This document shows, one piece after another, positions 17,830-27,299 of a stretch of DNA of 47,405 nt. Each line of letters opens with the position of its first letter. The stretch's first letter is position 1. The stretch lies in assembly GCA_040752835.1 (NCBI GenBank), contig JBFMGG010000001.1:1-47405 (forward strand), in the 5' to 3' direction. Origin of the DNA: Campylobacterota bacterium (lineage in GTDB: Bacteria; Campylobacterota; Campylobacteria; Campylobacterales; Sulfurimonadaceae). The notes under the pieces are model-generated. The model searched no databases, was not told where the DNA came from, and saw only the letters and a list, made by a program, of their open reading frames with translations. A program made the translations under genes and the position numbers.

Positions 17830-18231
17830 TTACTTGTCTTTGGCGATCGCGTCGAGGACGCCGTTGATGAATTTGGGGGACTGTTCGGTGCCGAACGCTT
17901 TGGTGATCTCGATCGCTTCGTTGATAACGACGGCCGAATCGAGTTCTCCGAACATGATCTCATAGGCGCCCAACCGAAGCGTCGCCCGCTCGATGGAACC
18001 CAGACGTTCAAAATCCCAGTCTTTGGTCAGATGCTTGACGATTGCTTCGTCCACTTCGCCCAGATGCTCAGTGACCCCTTTGAACAGGTCGAGCGCAAAA
18101 TCGCGCTGTTTGTTCCGGATTTTTTTCTCTTCGAGAATCTCGTCACTGAAATCGGCAATGCTCTGGTTCCCCAGATCGTAGGCGTAAAGCAGGCTGACTA
18201 CCGCCATGCGGGCTTGATGTCGCGTCGCCAT
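17830..18231 (-). CDS. nusB: Transcription antitermination factor NusB
   Basis: 133 residues, all-helical, with the family start [21 protein letters not shown] and the C-terminal ELDSAVVINEAIEITKAFG block that contacts RNA and S10. NusB with NusE promotes antitermination on rRNA operons. The start codon shares one base with the ribH stop (TAATG), and mqnC follows after 5 bases. The ribH-nusB pairing is widespread in bacteria. Confidence 0.96.
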   Translation of the reverse strand: MATRHQARMAVVSLLYAYDLGNQSIADFSDEILEEKKIRNKQRDFALDLFKGVTEHLGEVDEAIVKHLTKDWDFERLGSIERATLRLGAYEIMFGELDSAVVINEAIEITKAFGTEQSPKFINGVLDAIAKDK

Positions 18232-18701
18232 TATTCGCCGATCGCTTTGTAAAGATCCAGCATTTCGATAACGACGGTCATCGCTTCGAAGCCTTTGTTA
18301 CCGGCTTTGGTACCGGCGCGTTCGATCGCCTGTTCGATGGTATCGGTCGTGAGCAAACCGAAAGAGACCGGTTTTTTGTGTTTGAGGCTAACGGTCGCAA
18401 TCCCTTTGGTCGATTCGGCCGAAACGTAGTCGAAATGGGGAGTCGATCCACGGATCACCGCGCCGAGCGCGCACACGGCATCGTATTTTCCGCTGGAGAG
18501 CAGCTGTTCGATGACCATCGGCAATTCGAACGCTCCGGGAGCGAGGACATGGGTCAGATCCTCGTCGTTTCCGCCGTGACGTGCAAACGCATCTTTGGCT
18601 CCTTCGACCAGACGGTCAACGACAAAATGGTTCCAGCGGGTGCTGACGATCGCGATTTTTTTGCCGGGAATAACTCTCAATTTGCCTTCAATCAAATTCA
18701 T
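18231..18701 (-). CDS. ribH: 6,7-dimethyl-8-ribityllumazine synthase
   Basis: 156 residues. RibH joins 5-amino-6-ribitylaminouracil and dihydroxybutanone phosphate in the penultimate step of riboflavin synthesis and forms icosahedral shells. Recognisable blocks are [40 protein letters not shown] and [23 protein letters not shown] precedes the ATG. It starts 2 bases after kdsA and shares a base with nusB. No FMN riboswitch is seen upstream. Confidence 0.97.
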   Translation of the reverse strand: MNLIEGKLRVIPGKKIAIVSTRWNHFVVDRLVEGAKDAFARHGGNDEDLTHVLAPGAFELPMVIEQLLSSGKYDAVCALGAVIRGSTPHFDYVSAESTKGIATVSLKHKKPVSFGLLTTDTIEQAIERAGTKAGNKGFEAMTVVIEMLDLYKAIGE

Positions 18702-18703
18702 TT

Positions 18704-19504
18704 TTACTGTCCTTTTACTGCATCAAGTTTTAAAAGCGTCTCGGTAAGCGCTTCAAGCTGTTCTAATTTTAGCATATTCGGGCCGTCACTCAAAGCACAG
18801 ACGGGGTCGAAGTGGGTCTCGAAAAAGAATCCGTCGACGCCGACGGCGGCTGCGGCACGCGCAAGATGGGGAACCATCGAGCTGTCTCCGCCCGTTTTAC
18901 CGGTACCCGTCCCGGGCATCTGGACCGAATGGGTGGCGTCGAAAACGACGGGGGCGAACTGACGCATAATGACCAGTGAGCGCATATCGACGACGAGATT
19001 GCCGTATCCGAACGATGAACCCCTTTCGCACAGCAAAACGCCGTGTTTTCGGGCGGCTTCATAGCTCACTTCGTCGCACCCGCGCGTTTTGAGCACTTTT
19101 TTGACCGAAAACTGCATGTCGCCGGGGGTCATGAACTGCCCTTTTTTGATGTTGACGATCTTGTCGGTTTTTCCCGCAGCCACCAGAAGGTCGGTCTGCC
19201 GGCACAAAAAAGCGGGAATCTGGATCATATCGACCACTTCGGCACATACGGGTACCTGGTAGCTCTCGTGCACGTCGGTAACGATTTTGTACCCGAAATC
19301 GTCCTTGACCTTCTGGAGAATCCGAAGCCCCTCTTCGAGGCCCGGTCCGCGGTAGCTCTCCAAAGAGGTGCGGTTGGCTTTGTCGAAACTCGATTTGAAA
19401 TAAAAATCGAAACGGTCGTCGTTATGGTAGCGTTCGAGCGATCGGGCGATTTTAAAAATCGACTCCTCGCTCTCGATGACGCAGGGTCCGGCTAGCAGTA
19501 TCAC
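18704..19504 (-). CDS. kdsA: 3-deoxy-8-phosphooctulonate synthase
   Basis: 266 residues. KdsA condenses phosphoenolpyruvate with arabinose 5-phosphate to make KDO 8-phosphate for lipopolysaccharide. It carries [30 protein letters not shown] and [11 protein letters not shown] choose the GTG at 19504 because AAAGGA lies nine bases before it; the in-frame TTG at 19513 sits directly against that site and cannot be served by it. It leads the kdsA-ribH-nusB order known in Campylobacter. Confidence 0.95.
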   Translation of the reverse strand: MILLAGPCVIESEESIFKIARSLERYHNDDRFDFYFKSSFDKANRTSLESYRGPGLEEGLRILQKVKDDFGYKIVTDVHESYQVPVCAEVVDMIQIPAFLCRQTDLLVAAGKTDKIVNIKKGQFMTPGDMQFSVKKVLKTRGCDEVSYEAARKHGVLLCERGSSFGYGNLVVDMRSLVIMRQFAPVVFDATHSVQMPGTGTGKTGGDSSMVPHLARAAAAVGVDGFFFETHFDPVCALSDGPNMLKLEQLEALTETLLKLDAVKGQ

Positions 19505-19534
19505 GGTATCCAATCCTTTGCTCAGAATAGTCTG

Positions 19535-20707
19535 CTATTGTACCGACTTTGGTTTAAATCCCATTGAGCCGATCGCCTTAGCCGCGACGACGGCGCTGCT
19601 GAACGCCCATTGGAAATTGTACCCCCCAAGCTCTCCGGTCACGTCGACCGTTTCGCCGATGAAATAGAGCCCTTTGACCTTATGGCTCTCCATCGTTTTT
19701 GGGTTCAGCTCGCTGCATGCCACACCGCCTCGGCACGCTTCGGCTTTCGACAGCCCGAATGTCCCCGATGGGGCCATCGCATACGACCGGATGCGCAACA
19801 GTTTGTCCCATTCGTCGGGTCGAAGAGCGTTGCAGGGCCTGTCTTCGAGGCCCACCGCGCCCAGAAAACTTTTCATGAACCGTTTCGGAAGCGGCAGGGC
19901 CGTGCTGAGGAGCTTTTTCTCCTTCCGAACCCGCTCAAGGTCGAAATCGGGGAGAAAATCGATCTCGATATCGCCGCGATGCCAGTAAAGCGAAGCGGAG
20001 AGGACGACCGGACCGCTGATCCCTTTGTGCGCGAAAAGAAGGTCTTCGTCAAGCGTTTTGCCCGCAACCCGTATCCGGGCCGGGAAACTGATCCCGCTGA
20101 GTTCCTTCATCCAGAACTCTTTGGGCTGCAGCGTCAGCCCCACCAAAGCCGGAGCGAATCCTACCGTTTCCAGACCGTAGCTCCGGGCGATTTTGAGGCC
20201 GATGTCGCTGGCGCCGATCTCTTTGTAGCTCGCCCCTCCGGTTGAGACCACCACTACCGTGCCGCTCAGTTTTCCTTTGTCGGTCACAACGCAAAAAGGC
20301 CCCTCTCCGGTCACTTCGAGAATCTTGCGGGAGGTGAGCAGATCGGATCCGCGTCCTCTTCCCAAGAGGATCGAGATCACTTCATCGGAACTCTTCGGAC
20401 AAAAATAATACCGCTCTTTTCGAATCACGGGACGGAGCCCCCCGCTGCGGAAATACTCCAGAAGCGCTGTTTGGGGGAAGGCTTCGAGGACATGACGCAC
20501 CAACTCCTCCTCCCCCAGATAATGGGTTTCGTCGACATCGACGTTGGTGAGATTGCACTTGCCGCCGCCGCTGGCTTTGAGCTTGAGTGCCGGACGGCCG
20601 TTTCCCTCGACGACCGCCACCGAAAGAGCGGTATGCTCGCGCAACCATGCCGCGCACATCAGCCCCCCCGCTCCGGCGCCGAGAACAATGACGTCGTAAT
20701 GCCGCAT
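19535..20707 (-). CDS. HI0933/YhiN-family FAD-dependent oxidoreductase
   Basis: 390 residues. The N-terminal dinucleotide fold VIVLGAGAGGLMCAAWL binds FAD, followed by the family motif GRPALKLKASGGGKCNLTN split around residue 45. The C-terminal YFIGETVDVTGELGGYNFQWA is the HI0933 signature. Members are soluble flavoproteins whose substrate is mostly unknown; some act in tRNA or aromatic compound chemistry. The ATG overlaps the stop of the upstream membrane protein gene (TGATG), and kdsA follows after 30 bases. A redox link with the haem-binding-like membrane protein upstream is possible but not shown. Confidence 0.88.
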   Translation of the reverse strand: MRHYDVIVLGAGAGGLMCAAWLREHTALSVAVVEGNGRPALKLKASGGGKCNLTNVDVDETHYLGEEELVRHVLEAFPQTALLEYFRSGGLRPVIRKERYYFCPKSSDEVISILLGRGRGSDLLTSRKILEVTGEGPFCVVTDKGKLSGTVVVVSTGGASYKEIGASDIGLKIARSYGLETVGFAPALVGLTLQPKEFWMKELSGISFPARIRVAGKTLDEDLLFAHKGISGPVVLSASLYWHRGDIEIDFLPDFDLERVRKEKKLLSTALPLPKRFMKSFLGAVGLEDRPCNALRPDEWDKLLRIRSYAMAPSGTFGLSKAEACRGGVACSELNPKTMESHKVKGLYFIGETVDVTGELGGYNFQWAFSSAVVAAKAIGSMGFKPKSVQ

Positions 20708-21276
20708 CAGCGCTTGATCAGCCGAAGCGCCAGTCCCAGACTGAGCAGTGTTACGGCCGCGATATGGGGCGTCGTCAATTCACGCTCTACCAGCAGCAGA
20801 TGAACGATCACCAGTACGACGCCGATGTAAAGCAGTTTGTACCATGCCCGCACATGGGGAACCACCGCGATCACGAGCAACGCGGCCAACCCCGCACTCA
20901 GCGCCATCTGCGTTCCGAACAGCCCGGCAATCCGCCCTGCCGCAAAATCGTACGCGGCGAGAAACAGCGCAAAGTGCAACAAGGCGTACCCGATCGCCGA
21001 TGCCCCGAGGAGTTTTTTAAACTCGACCAGGTCAAACCGCACGTAAGTACGGAGCGGATTGACCCAGAACGCCGCGATCAGAATCCACAGCGCACTCGCA
21101 CCGGCCATCCCGGAGAGGTAATACAGCCGGTTCTGCGGGGAAGGAAAAACGATCCCGAACGTCGCTTCGATCCCGCTGCGGATAGGCTTGAACCACTCCG
21201 TACCCATCCCGTCGACCAATACGGCCCCCATCGCCAGCAGGGGAATCAACGCTAAAATAATCATAACTATACGCAT
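20707..21276 (-). CDS. Ferric reductase-like/MsrQ-like multi-spanning membrane protein
   Basis: 189 residues from the ATG at 21276; an in-frame ATG at 21324 would add 16 residues but runs into the rimO promoter. About six hydrophobic segments are seen. The pattern WVNPLRTYVRFDLVEFKKLLG followed by YALLHFALF matches MsrQ and ferric-reductase-like membrane domains, where the His binds haem. A second conserved position may be the His in VIVHLLLVE; the family W-x-x-LH motif reads WYKLLY here, so one usual haem ligand seems lost. No MsrP partner is adjacent. Translation is coupled to the flavoprotein gene. Confidence 0.68.
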   Translation of the reverse strand: MRIVMIILALIPLLAMGAVLVDGMGTEWFKPIRSGIEATFGIVFPSPQNRLYYLSGMAGASALWILIAAFWVNPLRTYVRFDLVEFKKLLGASAIGYALLHFALFLAAYDFAAGRIAGLFGTQMALSAGLAALLVIAVVPHVRAWYKLLYIGVVLVIVHLLLVERELTTPHIAAVTLLSLGLALRLIKR

Positions 21277-21306
21277 TCTGAAAGTGTATCCAAATCTGCG
21301 CTTGGA

Positions 21307-21312
21307 TATAAT
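21307..21312 (+). promoter_or_regulatory. -10 box (TATAAT) of rimO-tilS
   Basis: TATAAT lies 29 bases before the rimO ATG in a divergent intergenic region of only 65 bases. AAAGG at 21330-21334 is the ribosome site. The -35 region is not clear, as usual in this phylum. Confidence 0.55.
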
Positions 21313-21341
21313 AAGACATTTCATTATTGCAAAGGTCCTTT

Positions 21342-22658
21342 ATGTCCAAAAAACTTCACATCGTCTCTCTGGGCTGCACCAAAAACCTCGTCGACACCGA
21401 AGTGATGCTGGGGCGTTTGAAGGATTTTGAAATGACCGACGAGAGCGGTGAAGCCGACGTCATCATCGTCAATACCTGCGGATTCATCGACGCCGCCAAA
21501 CAAGAATCGCTCAATACGATCTTCAACCTCGACGCGGGGCGGAAGAAAGACTCCCTTCTCGTCATGGCGGGGTGTTTGAGCGAGCGCTACAAAGAGGAGC
21601 TTTCCAAAGAACTCAGCGAAGTGGACATCTTTACCGGCGTCGGGGACTACGACAAAATTGACGAGCTCCTTGCCGCGAAGCAAAGCCGCTTCACCCCCGA
21701 AGTCTATCTGATCGACGGAGCCGAGCGGGTGGTCACCGGATCGACCTACCATGCCTACGTGAAACTCAGCGAGGGGTGCAACCAGCAATGCAGCTTCTGC
21801 GCCATCCCCTCCTTCAAAGGGAAACTCCATTCCCGCGACCTGGAGAGCATCGCCAAAGAGGTGGAAAACCTCGTGGCGAAGGGATACTACGATTTCAGCT
21901 TCGTATCGCAGGATTCGAGTTCCTACCTCCGCGACCAGAACATCAGCGACGGGCTGATCCACCTGATCAAACGGATCGAGCTCATCGAGGGCGTCAAAAG
22001 TGCGCGGATTCTGTATCTTTACCCTTCCACGACGACGCTGAAGCTCATCAAAACCATCGGCGATTCCAAGGTATTTCACAACTATTTCGATATGCCGATC
22101 CAGCACATCAACGATGAGATGCTGCGCATCATGAAACGCGGCTTCGGCAAAGAAAAAACCCTCGAACTGCTCAAGGCGATGAAAGCGCTCCCGGGTTCCT
22201 TCGTCCGTACCAGCTTCATCGTCGGCCACCCCGGCGAGTCCGAAGCGATGTTCGAGGAGATGGCGAAATTTGCGCAGACCTTCGGATTTGACCGGATCAA
22301 CGTTTTCAGCTACTCGGACGAAGAAGGGACGGGCGCGTACGCGATGAGCGAAAAAATTCCTTCCAAAACGATCAACGCCCGGGCCAAAAAACTGGGGGCG
22401 GTTGCTTCCGCAGTCGAAGAAGCCAGTCTTGCAAAACTCGCAGGAGAGGAAATCCTCCTCGTCATCGACGGGGAGAGTGACGAACACGAATACCTTCTCA
22501 GCGCCCGCGCATTGATCTGGGCACCGGACGTCGACGGCGAAATTTACGTGAACGACCGCGAAATCGACGGGGAACTCGCTTTTGGCGTCATCTACCGTGC
22601 ACGCATCACGGAGATCGCGGGGCGCAACCCGCTCGCGACCGTGACGGGTCATGCGTGA
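21342..22658 (+). CDS. rimO: Ribosomal protein S12 methylthiotransferase
   Basis: 438 residues. RimO adds a methylthio group to an Asp of ribosomal protein S12. The N-terminal UPF0004 domain carries cluster Cys in SLGCTKN, NTCGF and MAGCLSERY. The radical-SAM motif is CNQQCSFCAIP. A C-terminal TRAM domain follows. The SLGCTKNLVD start and the PSFKGKLHSR block separate it from MiaB, which is present at 31646-32947. ATG 21342 is preceded by AAAGG; the in-frame start 15 bases upstream is not supported. Its end overlaps tilS by 8 bases. Confidence 0.95.
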   Translation: MSKKLHIVSLGCTKNLVDTEVMLGRLKDFEMTDESGEADVIIVNTCGFIDAAKQESLNTIFNLDAGRKKDSLLVMAGCLSERYKEELSKELSEVDIFTGVGDYDKIDELLAAKQSRFTPEVYLIDGAERVVTGSTYHAYVKLSEGCNQQCSFCAIPSFKGKLHSRDLESIAKEVENLVAKGYYDFSFVSQDSSSYLRDQNISDGLIHLIKRIELIEGVKSARILYLYPSTTTLKLIKTIGDSKVFHNYFDMPIQHINDEMLRIMKRGFGKEKTLELLKAMKALPGSFVRTSFIVGHPGESEAMFEEMAKFAQTFGFDRINVFSYSDEEGTGAYAMSEKIPSKTINARAKKLGAVASAVEEASLAKLAGEEILLVIDGESDEHEYLLSARALIWAPDVDGEIYVNDREIDGELAFGVIYRARITEIAGRNPLATVTGHA

Positions 22659-23667
22659 TCTGCTCCACCTCGACCTCCTCAAAGAGGGGAAATCCCTCCT
22701 TGCCTTTAGCGGCGGCGTCGATTCAACCGCCCTGTTTCACCTGCTGATCGACTCGGGAATCGATTTCGATATCGCCCACGTCAACTACCATACCCGTCCC
22801 GCCAGCGATGCCGAAGAGCAAAATGCCATCGCTCTGGCCAAACGCCATAACAAACACTGTTATACTCTCTCCTGCCCTTTGGAAGGGACCAATTTCGAAC
22901 ACCGAGCGCGCGAAGAACGTTACCGTTTTTTTACCCATCTGGCGGACAAACACGGTTATCGGTATCTCCTCACCGCCCATCAGCTCAACGACCGTCTGGA
23001 ATGGCTTATGATGCAGCTGTGCCGGGGAGCTGGGCTGCCCGAACTCCTGGGCATCCGTTCCCGCGAACGGCGTGGAGAGCTTCAGTTCATCCGCCCCCTG
23101 CTTGAATGGGACCGGGCAAGCATCGAGTCTTATCTGCAAGAGCGCAACATCCCCCATTGCCTTGATGAGAGCAACGCCGATGAGCGCTATACCCGAAACG
23201 TTTTCCGCCACCGCTTCAGCGCTCCGCTCATGCGCGAATACCGCGATGCAATCCGCCGTAGTTTCCGCTACCTCGAAGAGGACACGAACGATCTGATCGA
23301 ACCGATGACGTTCGAGAGGAGCGGACTCCTTTTGTACGCTTCAACCCCGCTGCACACCCGTTCTTTGGTATCGGGGATCGATGCATGCCTCAAATCGCTC
23401 GGATACGTCATGAAAACCGGGGAAAAAGAGAATCTGAAAAAACGGAGAGTCAACGTGATCGGAAGGCGTTACGTCGTATGTACGGACGATTCATACACCT
23501 TTATCGCACCCTACTGTCGGGGGGTAGTCCTGGACAAAGGATTCAAAGAGGAATGCCGCTCACTTGGGATCGAGCCGAAACTTCGCGGCTACCTGTACGG
23601 CGAAACCGCCGCGTGGGAGACTATGCGTCGGTTAAAAGGCGCTCCAGCACCTCTTCAATCCGACTGA
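22651..23667 (+). CDS. tilS: tRNA(Ile)-lysidine synthase
   Basis: 338 residues. TilS places lysidine on C34 of the CAU-anticodon tRNA-Ile so that it reads AUA. The PP-loop ATP site SGGVDST is at residues 20-26, and NRLEW-like and RRSF blocks follow in the N-terminal domain. The C-terminal domain is short, as in other Campylobacterota. It overlaps rimO at its start. Its last 47 bases overlap the 3' end of lon on the other strand, so both genes share coding DNA there. Confidence 0.93.
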   Translation: MRDLLHLDLLKEGKSLLAFSGGVDSTALFHLLIDSGIDFDIAHVNYHTRPASDAEEQNAIALAKRHNKHCYTLSCPLEGTNFEHRAREERYRFFTHLADKHGYRYLLTAHQLNDRLEWLMMQLCRGAGLPELLGIRSRERRGELQFIRPLLEWDRASIESYLQERNIPHCLDESNADERYTRNVFRHRFSAPLMREYRDAIRRSFRYLEEDTNDLIEPMTFERSGLLLYASTPLHTRSLVSGIDACLKSLGYVMKTGEKENLKKRRVNVIGRRYVVCTDDSYTFIAPYCRGVVLDKGFKEECRSLGIEPKLRGYLYGETAAWETMRRLKGAPAPLQSD

Positions 23668-26044
23668 CGCCGACGATCTCGAGCGACGCTTTCACTTCGT
23701 CGGGAATGTCGCTCATGTCGCGATCGTAGTTTTTCTGCGGGATCAGGGCGAGCTTCATCCCCGCGCGATGCGCCGCGATGAGTTTTTCTTTCAAGCCGCC
23801 GATCGGCAATACGTTCCCCGTCAGCGACACCTCTCCGGTCATCGCGATATCGGCCCGTACTTTTTTGTTCGTCAGAATCGACGCGATGACGGTGCTCATG
23901 GCAATCCCCGCACTCGGTCCGTCTTTGGGAGTTGCCCCGTCGGGAACGTGGATATGGAGATCAAGACGTTTATAGACTTCGCTCGCATCGGGCACCGTAT
24001 CGCTTTCGCGTTCGGCAGAGGTCAGCGGAATGATCGAGTGATCGACCCCGATTTTTCCGTCGTCAATGAGCGTCTTCACAACCGAAAGGGCGATTCGCGC
24101 CGATTCTTTCATCACATCCCCCAAACTTCCGGTAAGCTGAAGGTTCCCTTTGCCGTTGATCCGGATGGCCTCGATTTTGAGGACGTCTCCGCCGACCGCG
24201 GTCCAGGCCAGACCGTTGACGACGCCGATGCGGTCGACGTGGTCGGTACGGTCGATCTCAAACACCGTTTTGTCCAAAAACTCCTTGATGTTTTTGAGGC
24301 TGACGTTCACCTTTTGCGTGGAGGGCTCTTCCAGGATCTTTTTGGCCGCTTTGCGTACGATGTCGGCCACGCGGCGGCGAAGGTTCCGCACTCCCGCTTC
24401 CCGGGTGTATTTTTCGATCACCTCTTGCAGCGCCGTTTTCGAAATCGACAGTTCCGCCGGTTTGAGACCGTGTTTTTTCAGTTCCTGCGGAATCAGATAC
24501 TGTTTGGCGATCTGGAACTTCTCCTGCGGCGTATACGAACTGACCGAAATAAACTCCATCCGGTCCCGCAGCGGCCCCGGAATCTGACCGACGTCATTGG
24601 CGGTCGCGATGAAAATCGCTTTGGAGAGGTCGAGATTGAAATTGAGGTAATAATCCCGAAAATGGGTATTTTGCTCGGGGTCGAGAATCTCCAACAGCAC
24701 CGCCGTCGGGTCTCCGCGATGGGACTTGGCCACTTTGTCGATCTCATCGAGGACGATGACGGGATTCATCTTTTTGGCTTCGATCACCCCCTGTACGATC
24801 CGTCCCGGCATCGCACCGATGTAGGTTCGGCGGTGTCCGCGCAGTTCATTGACGTCTTCGAGCCCTCCGAGGGCAATCCGCACGAGCGGACGCTTCAGTG
24901 CCTCGGCGATTGAATTGGCCAGCGATGTTTTCCCCACTCCCGGAGGACCGGCAAAACACAAAATCGCGCCGCGCCCCTCTTTCTCCCCCTGCCCGCGGAG
25001 CTCAAGAAGCTCTTTAACCGAAAAATACTCCAGGATACGCTCTTTGGGTTTTTTGAGCGAAAAATGGTCTTTGTTGAGCTGGTTTTCAACGTCACGGATG
25101 TTCAGCGCTTTTTTCGCCTGCTCGCCGAAGGGGATTTCAAGAACCCATTCGAGGTACGTCTGGATCACCCCTGCGTCGGCGCTATCCGGATGCATACGGG
25201 CAAAACGTTCCAGCTGCTTGTTGATCTCTTTGTACGCGTCCGCGTGCATTTTATCTTTTTTGACTTCGAGCTTTTTGCGAAATTCTTCGATCTCTTCGTC
25301 CCGATGGGTATCGGTTCCGAGCTCTTTTTGGATCTGTTTGAGCTGCTCTTTGAGAAAATACTCTTTGTTCACTTTCTCGATACGCGTGTGAACTTTCGAA
25401 CGGATCTCTTTTTGAAGTTTGTTGGCTTCGGTCTCTTCGATCAGTTCGTCGATCAGCATCAAAAACCGCTTTTCGGGATCGCGTTCGATAAACAGCTTAT
25501 AGGCGTTCTCTTTTTTGATTTTGATCGAGCTGCAGATCAGATCGACGATCCGGTTGTACTCGTGGTTCTCCTCGATCGTGCGGAGCAAATCGGGCGGGAA
25601 ATAGTTGCTCACCTGCGAAAGGGCACGCACCTTTTCGCGGAGCACTTCGAGAATCGCGTCCATTTTCAGTTCGTTCACGCTCGTCGACTGGATCAGATCG
25701 ACATGGGCCCGCAGATGGTCTCCGGGGATCAGGTCCATCACATGACCGCGTGCCAGTCCCTGGAACAGGACCTTGATCCGTCCGTCGGGAAGAACGACTT
25801 TACGCATGATCGATCCGATGACGCCCGCGTCGTAAATCGAGTCGCTTTCGCGTTCCCCTTCGTGTTCGGGTTTGACGGGGCAGACGATGACGAGCGAATT
25901 GCTCTCGATCGCTTCGGCCGCGGCGGCGATGTTTTTTTCATCGCTCAAGAAAAGCGGGGAGATCATAAAAGGGTATAAAAAAAGTTCATCCTCCGCGATG
26001 ACGGGAAGGACGGTCGGAAAAGAGCTGTAATTGCTGAGTTGCAT
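23621..26044 (-). CDS. lon: ATP-dependent protease Lon
   Basis: 807 residues. The N-terminal LON substrate-binding domain is about residues 1-205, a coiled region precedes the AAA+ module, and Walker A GPPGVGKT is near residue 370. Walker B is VIVLDEIDK, and the serine-lysine protease domain has PKDGPSAGIAM with its catalytic Ser and GGLKEKLIAAHRAG with the Lys. Lon degrades misfolded and regulatory proteins in the cytoplasm. It follows bamD by 23 bases. Its 3' end overlaps tilS tail to tail. Confidence 0.97.
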   Translation of the reverse strand: MQLSNYSSFPTVLPVIAEDELFLYPFMISPLFLSDEKNIAAAAEAIESNSLVIVCPVKPEHEGERESDSIYDAGVIGSIMRKVVLPDGRIKVLFQGLARGHVMDLIPGDHLRAHVDLIQSTSVNELKMDAILEVLREKVRALSQVSNYFPPDLLRTIEENHEYNRIVDLICSSIKIKKENAYKLFIERDPEKRFLMLIDELIEETEANKLQKEIRSKVHTRIEKVNKEYFLKEQLKQIQKELGTDTHRDEEIEEFRKKLEVKKDKMHADAYKEINKQLERFARMHPDSADAGVIQTYLEWVLEIPFGEQAKKALNIRDVENQLNKDHFSLKKPKERILEYFSVKELLELRGQGEKEGRGAILCFAGPPGVGKTSLANSIAEALKRPLVRIALGGLEDVNELRGHRRTYIGAMPGRIVQGVIEAKKMNPVIVLDEIDKVAKSHRGDPTAVLLEILDPEQNTHFRDYYLNFNLDLSKAIFIATANDVGQIPGPLRDRMEFISVSSYTPQEKFQIAKQYLIPQELKKHGLKPAELSISKTALQEVIEKYTREAGVRNLRRRVADIVRKAAKKILEEPSTQKVNVSLKNIKEFLDKTVFEIDRTDHVDRIGVVNGLAWTAVGGDVLKIEAIRINGKGNLQLTGSLGDVMKESARIALSVVKTLIDDGKIGVDHSIIPLTSAERESDTVPDASEVYKRLDLHIHVPDGATPKDGPSAGIAMSTVIASILTNKKVRADIAMTGEVSLTGNVLPIGGLKEKLIAAHRAGMKLALIPQKNYDRDMSDIPDEVKASLEIVGVSRIEEVLERLLTDA

Positions 26045-26067
26045 CGGAAAACTGTCCTTAAACGTAC

Positions 26068-26784
26068 TTATTTACTCTCGTTGATGTCCATCGATACGAC
26101 GCTGCGCGTTTGCGGTATGAGAAAGTCGTACCAGCTGCTGCTGCCGTCGCCTTCGAACATTTCACGGTACCAGGGGATGTCGGCATGGACGATCTCCTCG
26201 GATTTTACCCACGTCACGGGAGCGATCGCGCGGTAAAACTCCGCCCCTTTGGGTTTGCCCAGGCGGTCGTAAAGCTGGGCGATCTTTTCGTTCAGATCGC
26301 CCCGGGCAAGCTGGAGCTGGGTTTCCATGGTATTGACCAGCGGAAGATAAGCCGAAGAAGGGTAAGACGTTTTGAACGTTTCCACCCCTTTGAGCGTTTC
26401 GTCGATCAGCCCCTGATCGCGGCCGGGGTTGGGAAGGGCCAGGAATTTTGCCTTGATTTTCAAAAATTCGGCGTATTCGCGCCCTTCGGGAGTTGCGTAA
26501 CGGCGAATGTACTCGTTCAGGAAATGTTCCGCCAACAGGTATTCTTCCTGCGCCATGTGCGCCTGGGCCATGATCATCGTCGCCTCGGAAAGAAACGGCG
26601 AGCTGATGTGCTCGCTTTGAAGCGAACTGAAATAGCTGTCCGCCTTTTCAAGGTTCGCGTCACCGACGGCATTAACCATTTTTTCGTACCAGTATTCGGC
26701 CGGCTTATTGTACTCTTCGATATCTTTGCCGCACCCGGTCAACAAAACCAGCAGTGCTACTGCCATCAGCGAACTTCTCAGCAT
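26068..26784 (-). CDS. bamD: Outer-membrane assembly lipoprotein BamD
   Basis: 238 residues from the ATG at 26784, preceded by ACAGG; an in-frame TTG at 26811 is less likely. The signal peptide MLRSSLMAVALLVLLTGC ends in a lipobox with the lipidated Cys. The mature part is a TPR array (YWYEKMVNAVGDANLEKA, AEHFLNEYIRRY, LARGDLNEKIAQLYDRLGKPKGAEFY) typical of BamD, which supports BamA in inserting beta-barrel proteins. The bamD-lon order facing fliW-proC is one I recall from Campylobacter jejuni. Confidence 0.9.
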   Translation of the reverse strand: MLRSSLMAVALLVLLTGCGKDIEEYNKPAEYWYEKMVNAVGDANLEKADSYFSSLQSEHISSPFLSEATMIMAQAHMAQEEYLLAEHFLNEYIRRYATPEGREYAEFLKIKAKFLALPNPGRDQGLIDETLKGVETFKTSYPSSAYLPLVNTMETQLQLARGDLNEKIAQLYDRLGKPKGAEFYRAIAPVTWVKSEEIVHADIPWYREMFEGDGSSSWYDFLIPQTRSVVSMDINESK

Positions 26785-26909
26785 TTTAAACCTGTCTATT
26801 TCAATTTTCAAACCATTTTACCAAAAAGAGATTAAACGGTCCCGCAATCTGTCGAAACTTTTTAGCTTGATATGTTAGAATCGGTCTATTCTGTTCAAAA
26901 GAGGTATTC

Positions 26910-27299
26910 ATGCAGTTTGCGTTAAAACTCCCGCTACTCGGGTTCGAATCGGTCAAGCAAATGGAGCTGAAAAAAATCGACGATATTTTCATGCGCCTTG
27001 AAAGCGTGGGTGAAGGCCCGTCGTTTACGCTCGTGAACCCCTTCGTTTTACGCGAATACTCCTTTGACATCCCCTCGTCTTTGCAGGCACTGATGGAGAT
27101 CAATCCCGAAAGCAACCTGCTGATCTACAATATCATGATCATCCAGTCCCCGATCGAAAATTCGACCGTCAATTTCGTCGCCCCGATTATTTTCAATACC
27201 GACAATCAGACCATGGCGCAAATCATCATCGACAACCGCAACGACTTCAGTATTGCCGAACCGATCAAAACCTACCTCAAAGGTTCCGAAAATGGTTAA
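26910..27299 (+). CDS. fliW: Flagellar assembly factor FliW
   Basis: 129 residues. FliW binds CsrA and flagellin, releasing CsrA repression of flagellin mRNA when flagellin is exported. Family blocks are LPLLGFESVKQMEL, LVNPFVLREYSFDIP and NFVAPIIFN. AAGAGG lies eight bases before the ATG, and TAGAAT at 26876-26881 is a candidate -10. Its stop is inside the start of proC (8-base overlap). It implies that this organism is flagellated, although no other flagellar gene is in the window. Confidence 0.93.
   Translation: MQFALKLPLLGFESVKQMELKKIDDIFMRLESVGEGPSFTLVNPFVLREYSFDIPSSLQALMEINPESNLLIYNIMIIQSPIENSTVNFVAPIIFNTDNQTMAQIIIDNRNDFSIAEPIKTYLKGSENG

Noticed and set aside
18660-18720. FMN riboswitch before ribH
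   Set aside because: kdsA ends two bases upstream and no RFN-type conserved segments are seen.
21324-22682. A 452-codon open frame on the minus strand opposite rimO
   Set aside because: It is a mirror of the rimO codons (Phe/Val/Asp-rich); RimO motifs leave no doubt about the true strand.
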